From positions 1-47,749 of the forward strand of contig JAEWEF010000019.1 in the NCBI GenBank assembly GCA_023389595.1: a stretch of 47,749 bases of DNA, in the 5' to 3' direction. This stretch comes from Fusobacteriota bacterium. Lineage in GTDB: Bacteria; Fusobacteriota; Fusobacteriia; Fusobacteriales; Fusobacteriaceae. Positions within the stretch are counted from its first letter, which is position 1; each line of letters begins with the position of its first letter. Below the pieces are notes generated by a model. The model made no database searches and had not been told where the DNA came from. It saw only the letters and a list, made by a program, of their open reading frames with translations. Position numbers and translations under genes: made by a program. This document shows, one piece after another, positions 40,871 to 47,749 of the stretch.

Positions 40871-40899
40871 ATAAAAAATTATTTTTTAAGGAGTAACTT

Positions 40900-41685
40900 A
40901 TGATTATTGGTTTAGATATAGGTAACACTCACACAGTAACGGGGCTTTATAATGACGACGGTGAAATTATACTTACATTTAGAATTTCTACTAATGAAAA
41001 AATGACTGAAGATGAATATTTTTCTTATTTTAGAAATATAACTACATTTAATAATATAGAAATAAATTCTGTAAAAGCAATTTTAATTTCTTCTGTTGTG
41101 CCAAATGCTATAACTATTTATCAATTTTTTGCTAGAAAATATTTTAAAATTGATCCGTTTATAGTAAATCTTAATGTAAAATTACCATTTAAGTTCAGTC
41201 CTAAATGTAATCCAACTGGATTTGGTGCGGACAGAATTATTGATATAACTGAAGCGATGAAAAATTACAAATATGAAAATGTAATTATTCTCGATTTTGG
41301 TACTGCAACAACTTATGATGTTTTGCAAAAAGGAGTTTATGTAGGTGGTGGTATACTTCCTGGTATAGAAATGTCTATAAATGCACTTTGTGGTAATACT
41401 GCAAAACTTCCAAAAGTTAAATTTACAAATTCAAAAAGCGTGCTCGGCACAAACACTACAAAACAAATTCAATCGGCAATTTTTTTCGGATATGCAGGAC
41501 AAATTAAACACATAATCAAAAAAATTAAAGAAGAATTAAATGGAGAAAAATGCACAGTAATTGCAACGGGTGGTCTCGGAAAAATTCTTTCAGCAGAAAT
41601 CAAAGAAATAGATATATACGAAGGAAATCTTAGTCTAAAAGGTCTTTATTCAATTTATAAGCTAAATTGTAATAAAAATAAATAA
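40900..41685 (+). CDS. coaX: Type III pantothenate kinase
   Basis: Phosphorylates pantothenate in the first step of coenzyme A synthesis; of the ASKHA fold and not inhibited by CoA, unlike CoaA. The start IIGLDIGNTHTVTGLY holds the phosphate-1 motif, GFGADRIIDITEA and IILDFGTATTYDV the others, and GGGILPGIEMS the pantothenate region. At 261 aa it is normal. The ATG follows AAGGAG. It is a single gene with a perfect promoter and a terminator shared with rpmF. Confidence 0.96.
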   Translation: MIIGLDIGNTHTVTGLYNDDGEIILTFRISTNEKMTEDEYFSYFRNITTFNNIEINSVKAILISSVVPNAITIYQFFARKYFKIDPFIVNLNVKLPFKFSPKCNPTGFGADRIIDITEAMKNYKYENVIILDFGTATTYDVLQKGVYVGGGILPGIEMSINALCGNTAKLPKVKFTNSKSVLGTNTTKQIQSAIFFGYAGQIKHIIKKIKEELNGEKCTVIATGGLGKILSAEIKEIDIYEGNLSLKGLYSIYKLNCNKNK

Positions 41686-41690
41686 TAAAA

Positions 41691-41715
41691 AAAAGCATCT
41701 TACTAGATGCTTTTA
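41691..41715. terminator. Bidirectional terminator between coaX and rpmF
   Basis: AAAAGCATCT (41691-41700) and AGATGCTTTT (41705-41714) with a 4-nt loop; A8 before and T-rich after, so it works on both strands. coaX ends at 41685 and rpmF (-) at 41737. Confidence 0.9.
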
Positions 41716-41736
41716 TTTTTTTGATTATTTAAATAA

Positions 41737-41916
41737 CTATTCAGCCATTTCCAAAACTTGTTTACCTTTATAATCTCCACATTCTAAACAAACTCTGTGT
41801 TGTCTTTTAGGAGCTCCACATTTTTCACATGTAGCTAATCCTACAGCGTCTAAAGCATGATGAGATCTTCTCATGTTTTTCTTAGCCTTCGAAGTTTTTT
41901 TCTTAGGTACTGCCAT
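41737..41916 (-). CDS. rpmF: 50S ribosomal protein L32
   Basis: A 59-aa zinc-ribbon protein of the large subunit. The N-terminus AVPKKKTSKAKKNMRRSHHA is the L32 signature, and the zinc site C30-x2-C33...C43-x2-C46 (CEKCG and CLECG) is complete, the C+ form that needs zinc. The start lies behind GAGGAGGGG. In many bacteria rpmF follows yceD and precedes plsX-fab genes, but here it stands alone with its own consensus promoter and a terminator on each side. Confidence 0.97.
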   Translation of the reverse strand: MAVPKKKTSKAKKNMRRSHHALDAVGLATCEKCGAPKRQHRVCLECGDYKGKQVLEMAE

Positions 41917-41956
41917 CTCTACCCCTCCTCTTCATCACTTTAATTTATACCTAATT

Positions 41957-41985
41957 ATTATATATTTTTTTTTATTGTATGTCAA
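41957..41985 (-). promoter_or_regulatory. Consensus promoter of rpmF
   Basis: On the - strand TTGACA (41985-41980), 17 bp, TATAAT (41962-41957), 41 bp before the ATG. Third perfect TTGACA-17-TATAAT in the window. Confidence 0.9.
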
Positions 41986-42081
41986 GAAAGTTTTTACGAA
42001 TAATATTTCATAAAATTTACTTTTTTATTTTTAAAATTTTTCTTTATTTTTTGTATAAATTGTGATAAAACATATAGTCGT

Positions 42082-42135
42082 AATAAATTTTTATTAATAA
42101 ATTACATATCAAAATTTATTTAATAAAAATTTATT
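42082..42135. repeat. Long A/T-only inverted repeat upstream of the lipoprotein gene
   Basis: A 22-nt arm at 42082-42103 (starting AATAAATTTTTATTA) is repeated inverted at 42113-42135 with one extra T, around a 9-nt loop. The fold would put a long hairpin 58 bp before the lipoprotein start. It could be a transcript element, a cruciform or a protein site; chance in an A/T-rich spacer is possible. Confidence 0.55.
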
Positions 42136-42192
42136 TATACACCAAGCTTTCCAGTAAGTGTTATCTATTTTACAGAAATAAAGGAGATATTT

Positions 42193-42633
42193 ATGAAGAA
42201 AAAAATTATATTTTTAGTAGCTTTGTTAAGTTTAACTGTAGCATGTTCAGATAAAAAAAGTGAAACAACTGCTACTCAAGAACAAGTTGTTGCTACTCAA
42301 AATGAAACAACTGAAAATACTCAAAAGGTTGATAAGAAAGATATTAAAGAAGTTGAGGATTTCTCTGACTTTCAAGATAAACTTCTACAAGAGTTTTCAT
42401 CTCTCGATATCACTAGCGTAGAGGTAAATAAATACGCAAAAGGTATAGAAATTTCTTTTATAACAACAAATAAAGATTTTACCAATGATAAATTTGTCGA
42501 AATTTCAAAACATTCTTTAGAAGAGTTCAGAAATGAATATATTATAGACGAAACGATAAAAATACCTACGTCTCTTTCATATCAAAAAGATAGTGAATCT
42601 GATTCGGCTTTCTTATACGAATATAAAGAATAA
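42193..42633 (+). CDS. Small lipoprotein of unknown function
   Basis: A 146-aa lipoprotein: KKK, hydrophobic run, and the lipobox LTVAC with Cys18 as the lipidated residue. After it is a low-complexity Thr/Gln/Glu linker (ETTATQEQVVATQNETTENT) and a small folded domain (about 58-146) of alternating helix and strand (VEVNKYAKGIEISFITTN). I do not recognise the domain. The start follows AAGGAG. It is a single gene with a 276-bp upstream gap holding a long A/T inverted repeat, and ends at a bidirectional terminator. Confidence 0.82.
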   Translation: MKKKIIFLVALLSLTVACSDKKSETTATQEQVVATQNETTENTQKVDKKDIKEVEDFSDFQDKLLQEFSSLDITSVEVNKYAKGIEISFITTNKDFTNDKFVEISKHSLEEFRNEYIIDETIKIPTSLSYQKDSESDSAFLYEYKE

Positions 42634-42662
42634 AAAATACACTTACTGGTTAAGTGTATTTT
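42634..42662. terminator. Bidirectional terminator between the lipoprotein gene and ychF
   Basis: AAAATACACTTA (42634-42645) and TAAGTGTATTTT (42651-42662) with a 5-nt loop. It starts at the lipoprotein stop codon; ychF (-) ends at 42687. Confidence 0.88.
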
Positions 42663-42686
42663 TTGTTCTTAAATTTATTAAGAGTT

Positions 42687-43781
42687 TTAAACGTTAAATA
42701 AAAATTCCATTAAGTCTCCGTCCTGAACTACATACTCTTTTCCTTCAAGTCTTAATACTCCATTTTCTTGAGACATTTTCCATCCTGAATTTTTTATGAA
42801 ATCTTCATATGAAACTACCTTTGCTCTTATAAATCCTTTTTCAAAATCCGAATGAATCTCTCCAGCTGCTTTAGGAGCTGTGTCTCCTATTTTTATAGTC
42901 CAAGCTCTGACTTCTTTTTGCCCTGCAGTAAAATAAGTTTGTAATCCTAAAAGTTTAAATCCTGCTCTTATCAATCTATTAAGTCCAGCCTCTTTTACAC
43001 CTAAAGATTCTAAAAATTCTTTTTTACTTTCTTCATCCATTTCTTGTAATTCGGCTTCTACCTTCGCAGAAACTATTACAACTGCAGATCCTATACTTTC
43101 TGCATATTTTTTTACCATTTCAACATAATCGTTCCCAGTCGCTAAATCTTCTTCAGAAACATTCGCTGCAAATATCATAGGTTTTAAAGTTAAAAATTGA
43201 TAATTTTTTAAAATATTTTTTTCTTCTATTGTTAACTCTAACGTATTCAATAACTTAAATTCTTCTAAATGTTTTTTTAATTTAGGTAAAATATTCATTA
43301 ACTCTTGAGATTCTTTTATTTTATTTCTTGCTAATTTTTCATGTTTTTCTATGGCTTTATCAACAGTTTCTATATCTGCAAAAATTAATTCAGTATTTAT
43401 TACTTCTATATCTCTTATAGGATTAATATCACCGTCAACATGTATAACATTTTCATCTTCAAAACATCTTATAACTTGACATATTGCAGCCGTAGATCTT
43501 ATATTAGATAAAAATTTATTTCCAAGTCCTTCCCCCTTTGATGCTCCTCTTACTAGACCAGCTATGTCAACAAATTCTACAGTGGCATGAACAATTTTTT
43601 CAGGATTTACTATTTCTGCTAATTTTTCTAATCTTTCATCTGGCACTGTTACCATACCAACATTCGGTTCTATTGTACAAAAAGGATAATTAGCTGCTTC
43701 TGCAGCTCCGGCCTTAGTTATTGCATTAAATAAAGTCGATTTACCAACATTTGGCAATCCTACTATTCCTATTCCTATCAT
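42687..43781 (-). CDS. ychF: Redox-regulated ATPase/GTPase YchF
   Basis: Obg-family P-loop protein, an ATPase bound to ribosomes and involved in stress responses. The G1 motif GIVGLPNVGKSTLFNAIT, PFCTIEPNVGMVTVPDERL (G2 region), FVDIAGLVRGASKGEGLGN (G3) and the altered G4 FAANVSEEDL (in place of NKxD, explaining ATP preference) are present, with a C-terminal TGS domain (FFTAGQKEVRAW-type start). At 364 aa it is standard. The ATG follows AAGGAG, and the gene lies 19 bp after tpiA. Confidence 0.97.
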   Translation of the reverse strand: MIGIGIVGLPNVGKSTLFNAITKAGAAEAANYPFCTIEPNVGMVTVPDERLEKLAEIVNPEKIVHATVEFVDIAGLVRGASKGEGLGNKFLSNIRSTAAICQVIRCFEDENVIHVDGDINPIRDIEVINTELIFADIETVDKAIEKHEKLARNKIKESQELMNILPKLKKHLEEFKLLNTLELTIEEKNILKNYQFLTLKPMIFAANVSEEDLATGNDYVEMVKKYAESIGSAVVIVSAKVEAELQEMDEESKKEFLESLGVKEAGLNRLIRAGFKLLGLQTYFTAGQKEVRAWTIKIGDTAPKAAGEIHSDFEKGFIRAKVVSYEDFIKNSGWKMSQENGVLRLEGKEYVVQDGDLMEFLFNV

Positions 43782-43800
43782 TAATTTTCTCCTTAGTAAA

Positions 43801-44553
43801 TTATTTAGCTGATGTGATTATTTCAAAAAAACTTTGAGCCTTTAGCGATGCACCCCCAACAAGTCCACCGTCTATATTTTTTTGAGATAAAAGTTCTTTT
43901 GAATTTTCTGGTTTCATAGACCCACCATATAAAATTCTAATATCTTCTGCAATTTCTTCACCAAAAATTTCTGCTAAAATTTTCCTTATTTCTACATGTG
44001 TTTCTTCTGCCATTTTAGGCGTTGCAGTTTTTCCAGTTCCTATAGCCCAAACTGGTTCGTACGCAATTATTATTTTTTTTGCATCATCTTTAGTTATATC
44101 TTTTAATCCGTTTTTTAATTGTCTTGAATTTACTTCTAAAGTTTTATCACTTTCCCTTTCTTCTAATTTTTCTCCTATACATAAAATTGGACATAAATTA
44201 TTTGCAAGTGCACTTTTAATTTTTCTATTTATAAATTCGTCATCTTCTTTAAAATATTCTCTTCTTTCTGAATGTCCAAGTATAACATAAGTAACTCCTA
44301 TATCTTTTAGCATCTTAGGAGAAATTTCTCCAGTGAATGCCCCTTCCATTTCTGGGTATAAATTTTGTGCTGCTATTTTAATTTTAGAATTTTTTACACA
44401 TTCAACAGCATCAGCAAGAGATGTAAAAGGTGCTCCTATTACTATATCAACATTTTCTTCCTTAGTTAAATTTTTTAACTCAGTTAACATAGCAACTGCT
44501 TCTTCATTATTTTTATACATTTTCCAATTTCCAGCTATCATTTTTTTTCTCAT
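43801..44553 (-). CDS. tpiA: Triosephosphate isomerase
   Basis: Interconverts dihydroxyacetone phosphate and glyceraldehyde-3-phosphate. The start MRKKMIAGNWKMYKN has the catalytic Lys, VILGHSERREYF the catalytic His, YEPVWAIGTGKTAT the catalytic Glu, and ILYGGSMKPEN and LVGGASLK the phosphate site. An ATG at 44571 is in frame but lies before GGAGGG; the ATG at 44553, about 4 nt after GGAGGG, is preferred (250 aa). It is away from gap-pgk and pyk-eno, downstream of a gene of unknown function. Confidence 0.97.
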   Translation of the reverse strand: MRKKMIAGNWKMYKNNEEAVAMLTELKNLTKEENVDIVIGAPFTSLADAVECVKNSKIKIAAQNLYPEMEGAFTGEISPKMLKDIGVTYVILGHSERREYFKEDDEFINRKIKSALANNLCPILCIGEKLEERESDKTLEVNSRQLKNGLKDITKDDAKKIIIAYEPVWAIGTGKTATPKMAEETHVEIRKILAEIFGEEIAEDIRILYGGSMKPENSKELLSQKNIDGGLVGGASLKAQSFFEIITSAK

Positions 44554-44570
44554 ATTTCCCTCCACATACA

Positions 44571-45185
44571 TTAAGCAATGTTATTATTTTCAAAATTTTT
44601 AATTAAATCTTCACCATATCTATCAATATATCTAATAAAATTTCTAACAGGTTTTATCACTTCAGCTTCTATATAAAAAATTAAATCGTCAAACTTTTTC
44701 AGAGTATAATAAACTTCACAGACTATAAAAAAGTTATTAATATTTTCGCATGTATCACGTAATTTTTTATTTATTCTTTTTTCACAATCGCACTCAGTAG
44801 CATCTAATATGCTTTCACTTATATCTAGCAACATATATAGAAGTTCTTCTAAATCTCTAGTGTAATTTTTTATATCTGTACCAGAATTTTCATATTTATT
44901 AATAATTTGTTCAAAGTAATCTAAAAATTCCTGAGCGTTATTTTTACATTCGTTAATAAAAAAAATAATTTCATTAGCTTTTGACTCTGTTTCAATTTCA
45001 AGTACATTATCTTTTTTATAGTCAAAACAATTATGATTGTAAATGTTTGTTCCATTTAAATATATATTTTTTACTACTCTATTTTTTGTTTTTAATTTTT
45101 TTGATAAATCATTTATAATGGAACTTATATTTTTACATTTACTATAATTTATATCTATCTCGTTGTTATCTATGTATACTTTCAA
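44571..45185 (-). CDS. Helical protein of unknown function upstream of tpiA
   Basis: I do not recognise it. It has 204 residues, no signal peptide and no membrane segment. The first 70 look like a small beta domain (VYIDNNEIDINYSKCKN, then NIYLNGTNIYNHNC), the rest long acidic helices (AQEFLDYFEQIINKYEN and LEELLYMLLDISESILDATE). Six or more cysteines are scattered, with CDCEKR near residue 133. The start is TTG at 45185 after GGGGG. It overlaps comF by 20 bp and its stop lies 17 bp before tpiA, so it is firmly inside an expressed unit. Confidence 0.72.
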   Translation of the reverse strand: MKVYIDNNEIDINYSKCKNISSIINDLSKKLKTKNRVVKNIYLNGTNIYNHNCFDYKKDNVLEIETESKANEIIFFINECKNNAQEFLDYFEQIINKYENSGTDIKNYTRDLEELLYMLLDISESILDATECDCEKRINKKLRDTCENINNFFIVCEVYYTLKKFDDLIFYIEAEVIKPVRNFIRYIDRYGEDLIKNFENNNIA

Positions 45186-45834
45186 GTTTACCCCCGTTTG
45201 TTACAAAACTTTTGGCGACAGAAAAAGTAAAAAAATATATTTTTTTTATATTGTAATTCCTTTTTATTTCTCTTTCTATCTCACTCATAGTAGAACCACT
45301 AGTTATTATGTCGTCCACTACCAATATAGTTTTATCCTCAAGAACTATATCTATATCAAATGCATTTTTAATATTTTTTCTTCTCTCTTCATAACTTTTT
45401 AAATCGAACATATAATGTGTATTTTTTGTTCTTTTTATCTCTCTGTATTTTATTTTCAATTTGTCAAGCACATATGTAATTTGATTAAATCCTCTTTCGT
45501 TTTCTCTTTTTTTATTAAGCGGAACAGGTATTACAACATCTATATCATTTTCTTCTATAACTTTTTTTATTCCGTCTCTTATTAATCTGGCTATGACATT
45601 TCCAATTAATTTATTCCCTCTTTTTTTGTAAGTTATTATCAATTTTCTCATATCTTCTTCATAGTAAGACATATAAAATATATTTTCTACATTTTGCAAC
45701 TTTACACTATTTTTAAATTTTAAAAAACAGTTATCACAAACGTTTTCATTGTTTCCCTTATCCTTTGAGCAAATAACACATCTGTTACTATTTAACATTT
45801 CATTAATAGTCCGTTTTAAAATTCCCTTTAACAT
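45166..45834 (-). CDS. comF: ComF-family phosphoribosyltransferase-like protein
   Basis: Competence-type protein tied to DNA uptake in naturally transformable bacteria. It has an N-terminal four-Cys zinc finger (RCVICSKDKGNNENVCDNCF) and a PRTase domain with DVVIPVPLNKKRENERGFNQ and the PRPP loop VVDDIITSGSTMSEIE. A TTG at 45867 is also in frame; the ATG at 45834 after AAGGAAAAAG is chosen, with some doubt. It is 222 aa. It overlaps the Zn-ribbon gene upstream by 32 bp and the unknown gene downstream by 20 bp. No other com genes are in the window. Confidence 0.9.
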   Translation of the reverse strand: MLKGILKRTINEMLNSNRCVICSKDKGNNENVCDNCFLKFKNSVKLQNVENIFYMSYYEEDMRKLIITYKKRGNKLIGNVIARLIRDGIKKVIEENDIDVVIPVPLNKKRENERGFNQITYVLDKLKIKYREIKRTKNTHYMFDLKSYEERRKNIKNAFDIDIVLEDKTILVVDDIITSGSTMSEIEREIKRNYNIKKIYFFTFSVAKSFVTNGGKLESIHR

Positions 45835-46024
45835 TTGCAGCTTTTTCCTTTTTAAACTCTTCGTCAACTATGCTTGCAAGATAAAATTCAGTGTACCCAC
45901 AATTCAAACAAGTTTTAGTATAATACATATGCAATTCTATTTTCATAAAACTATTTTTTTCAGGTAATACCACACTTTTAACTGTATATTTTCTAGAACC
46001 ACATTTAGAACAATTAAAATTCAT
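45803..46024 (-). CDS. Small Zn-ribbon protein (COG3478-like)
   Basis: A 73-aa protein with two Cys-x2-Cys knuckles, NCSKCGSRKY (about 4-13) and TCLNCGYTEFYLA (about 38-50), forming one zinc ribbon; it matches the predicted nucleic-acid-binding Zn-ribbon family COG3478 found widely in Firmicutes and Fusobacteria. Function not established. GTG at 46033 is in frame, but GGGGTGAT there makes a good ribosome site for the ATG at 46024. It overlaps yraN at its start and comF at its end, so it is part of the rnhB-yraN-comF unit. Confidence 0.8.
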   Translation of the reverse strand: MNFNCSKCGSRKYTVKSVVLPEKNSFMKIELHMYYTKTCLNCGYTEFYLASIVDEEFKKEKAANVKGNFKTDY

Positions 46025-46373
46025 CAATATCACCCCATGTTATATTTTTAATCCAATCTACTTTATCAGAAAGATAACTTATACAGTCTATTCTTATATC
46101 GTGATTATATAATTTTTTTTCTTCTATATATTCTTTTGCTGCCGATATAATCTTATTTAACTTTTTTTTATCGACCGCTTCAGACCCATAGCCAAATTTA
46201 TTATCTTTTCTGTATTTGACTTCTACAAATACGAGAAGATTATTTTTTTCAGCTATAATATCTATCTCTGCATTTCTGATTCTGTAATTAGTTTCTAATA
46301 TATTATAGTTATTATTTTTTAATAATTCGGCACTTAATTTTTCATATTTTTTACCTATTTCTCTCGTATTCAT
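46014..46373 (-). CDS. yraN: YraN-family (UPF0102) endonuclease-like protein
   Basis: A 119-aa protein of the UPF0102 family, with a restriction-endonuclease-like fold. The start NTREIGKKYEKLSAELLKN, the core RIRNAEIDIIAEKNNLLVFV, then EVKYRKDNKFGYGSEAVD hold the D-(E/x)xK-type residues. It is often beside rnhB, as here (overlap ATGA, 4 bp), and is thought to act on DNA or RNA, perhaps flaps; the exact reaction is not settled. Overlap on both sides shows a tight operon. Confidence 0.92.
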   Translation of the reverse strand: MNTREIGKKYEKLSAELLKNNNYNILETNYRIRNAEIDIIAEKNNLLVFVEVKYRKDNKFGYGSEAVDKKKLNKIISAAKEYIEEKKLYNHDIRIDCISYLSDKVDWIKNITWGDIDEF

Positions 46374-46993
46374 AATATTTTCTTCAAAAAAGTTTTTCTA
46401 TGCACACCCTCTATGTATCCTCTTTTTAAAATAACCTCCACATGTTTTTTAGTTCCGTATCCTTTGTGATTTTTAAAAAAGTATTCGGGATATAATTTAT
46501 CTAATTCTAGTAACTGTCTATCCCTAGTAACTTTTGCAATTATAGATGCAGCAGCTATAGATAACGATTTTGAGTCTCCTTTTATTATTTCTTTTTGTTC
46601 TCCTTCGTACAATTTTATTTTATGATTTCCATCAACAAGCACGGTAATGTTTTTATTTACGATTTTAGTTTTGATATCATCTATAGCTCTATTCATAGCT
46701 AGAAAAGTTGCGTTCAAAATATTGTGTTCATCTATTTCTTCAACGCTAGCTCCCCCTATTCCAACTATGCAATTTTCAAAAATTATCTCATATAATCTCT
46801 CTCTTTTTTTTTCGGTTAATTTTTTTGAATCATTTATTTCTGCAAGATTATCACAAATATTTGTAACACACACAGCAGCAGCTATTACATTTCCAGCTAG
46901 TGGTCCTCTACCCGCCTCATCTACTCCAACTATCACATAATTATCTTTTTTGTTTTCTAAATCAAAAAGATGTAATTTTTTATAGTTTTCCAT
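46370..46993 (-). CDS. rnhB: Ribonuclease HII
   Basis: Cuts RNA-DNA hybrids, including single ribonucleotides in DNA. The N-terminal VIVGVDEAGRGPLAGNVIAA has the first Asp-Glu of the active site, INDSKKLTEKKRERLYE follows, then VLVDGNHKI and the later KGDSKSLSIAAASIIAKVTRD with the last acidic residue. At 207 aa it is standard. The ATG follows TGGAG. It begins 10 bp after the partial rluD-like gene, whose transcript it probably shares. Confidence 0.97.
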   Translation of the reverse strand: MENYKKLHLFDLENKKDNYVIVGVDEAGRGPLAGNVIAAAVCVTNICDNLAEINDSKKLTEKKRERLYEIIFENCIVGIGGASVEEIDEHNILNATFLAMNRAIDDIKTKIVNKNITVLVDGNHKIKLYEGEQKEIIKGDSKSLSIAAASIIAKVTRDRQLLELDKLYPEYFFKNHKGYGTKKHVEVILKRGYIEGVHRKTFLKKIL

Positions 46994-47003
46994 TTAATCT
47001 CCA

Positions 47004-47749
47004 TTAAAAATTTATATTAAATCCAATTTTTTTACAAACATTTAAAAAATCTCCGGGTATTTTTCCAACAAAATTATATTCTAAATTATCTATGGGATTA
47101 ATAAACTCAAGTTTATACGCATGAAGCATTTGCCTTTCAATACCATTAGTTTTGTTACCATAAACTTCATCACCAAGTATGGGGTGTCCTATACTTCTCA
47201 TATGAACTCTTATTTGATGTGTTCTACCCGTTTCTATTTTAACTTCTAATAATGAAAAATTATTTTTAGTGTCTAAAACTTTATAATTTGTTATGGCAGT
47301 TTTCCCATTTCTGTCAACTACCGCCATTTTCTTTCTATCTTTTTTATCTCGGCCTATCAAATTTTCTATTCTACCAATTTTTTTCTCATCAGAAAAATTC
47401 CCTTTAACTATGCAGATATAAGTTTTTTTTATCGTTTTATTTAAAAACATTTCTGATAATTTTGCGTGAGCGAAATTGTTTTTTGCAACTATTAGCAATC
47501 CACTTGTATCTTTGTCTAACCTGTGTATTATTCCAAGTCTGTGTTTGCCGTTTAAGTCGGATAAATTTTTTGCTCTGTATATAAGTGCATTAACAAGAGT
47601 ACCACTGTAATGTCCGTTAGCTGGATGAACGACTAATCCAGCCTGTTTATTTATTATTAAAAAATTTTCATTTTCATAAACTATATCAATCGGAATATTT
47701 TCTGGCGATAATTCAATTTCATCTTCTTCAGGTATATCGATTTCCAATC
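47004..47749 (-). CDS. RluD-family 23S rRNA pseudouridine synthase (N-terminus outside window)
   Basis: Second RluA/RluD-type pseudouridine synthase of the window. About 248 codons are visible; the frame runs off the right edge, so the N-terminal S4 domain is outside. The catalytic HRLDKDTSGLLIVAKN is intact (against NRLDMDTSG in the copy at 19146-20018), with VVHPANGHYSGTLVNAL before it and GRTHQIRVHMRSIGHPILGD after it. It resembles RluD (23S U1911/1915/1917) more than the other copy does, but the target is inference. It begins the run rnhB-yraN-Zn ribbon-comF. Confidence 0.93.
   Translation of the reverse strand, partial: LEIDIPEEDEIELSPENIPIDIVYENENFLIINKQAGLVVHPANGHYSGTLVNALIYRAKNLSDLNGKHRLGIIHRLDKDTSGLLIVAKNNFAHAKLSEMFLNKTIKKTYICIVKGNFSDEKKIGRIENLIGRDKKDRKKMAVVDRNGKTAITNYKVLDTKNNFSLLEVKIETGRTHQIRVHMRSIGHPILGDEVYGNKTNGIERQMLHAYKLEFINPIDNLEYNFVGKIPGDFLNVCKKIGFNINF

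Noticed and set aside
42001..42192. Possible replication origin or DnaA boxes in the A/T-rich spacer
   Set aside because: No TTATCCACA-type boxes in a cluster and no dnaA, dnaN or parAB genes nearby.
1..47749. Defence, CRISPR, toxin-antitoxin, phage or transposon system
   Set aside because: No repeat-spacer array, integrase, transposase, nuclease-pair or toxin-antitoxin pair seen; YraN and RNase HII are normal housekeeping proteins.
1..47749. tRNA or rRNA genes
   Set aside because: All intergenic gaps are short and A/T-rich; none holds a GTTCRA-type T-arm or a G/C-rich cloverleaf.
19146..47749. The two RluD-like genes as a recent duplication
   Set aside because: Their catalytic motifs (NRLDMDTSG and HRLDKDTSG) and flanks differ widely; several RluA-family paralogues per genome are normal.

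Overview
This is a very AT-rich, gene-dense bacterial chromosome segment with 57 protein-coding genes: one 59-codon ribosomal protein gene (rpmF), two genes cut by the window edges, and no rRNA, tRNA, phage, insertion sequence or CRISPR array that I can see. The gene set suggests a small-genome anaerobe of the Fusobacteriota, probably Leptotrichiaceae (Sneathia/Streptobacillus-like): MEP isoprenoid genes, RNase J, Rho, Rrf2-IscS-IscU iron-sulfur genes, a Spy/CpxP-like exported protein and a lipoprotein, all with very low G+C. A low-GC Firmicute such as a Tissierellia member is the main alternative. This placement is inference from protein flavour and composition, not a database search.

Layout. 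1-16.3 kb reads almost entirely on the + strand: tyrS (partial)-GNAT-nth; iscS-iscU; a D-Ala-D-Ala carboxypeptidase and an M32 carboxypeptidase; miaB-rho-LysM/M23 peptidase-ispG; an ECF sigma factor followed by a short single-pass membrane protein and a Spy-like exported protein; padR-DUF1700-DUF4097; and an Eis-like acetyltransferase. The exception is a tiny Cys-rich, desulforedoxin-like gene on the - strand at 14.9 kb, with a consensus promoter and a CsoR/CstR-like operator. From 39.8 kb down to 19.1 kb the - strand carries 21 genes head to tail with no gap over 28 bp: DUF445, ruvB, rrf2, rsmE, mtaB, a LytR_C protein, an MreD-like protein, mrdA, rnj, yhbY, dxs, an HD protein, tlyA, a C-terminal processing protease, rsmI, rbgA, nadE, a small membrane protein, pyk, eno and an rluD-like gene. 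Then comes gap-pgk-FMN-binding protein with its own promoter. At 40-41.7 kb three + strand units follow (an unknown 96-aa gene, rpsT, coaX), then rpmF (-), a lipoprotein (+), and a - strand run to the window end: a second rluD-like gene (partial), rnhB, yraN, a Zn-ribbon protein, comF, an unknown 204-aa gene, tpiA and ychF.

The genes are mostly housekeeping: lower glycolysis (gap, pgk, eno, pyk, tpiA), RNA and ribosome maturation (miaB, mtaB, rsmE, rsmI, tlyA, rluD, yhbY, rbgA, RNase J), cell wall growth, Fe-S assembly, isoprenoids and cofactors. Promoters fall into two visible types, TTGACA-17-TATAAT and an extended -10 TGATATAAT without a clear -35. The parts most worth a second look are the ECF/membrane/Spy-like trio, the Cys-rich gene with its G-tract operator, the pgk-linked FMN-binding protein and the 20-kb polycistronic array. 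I found no defence, mobile or secretion system.
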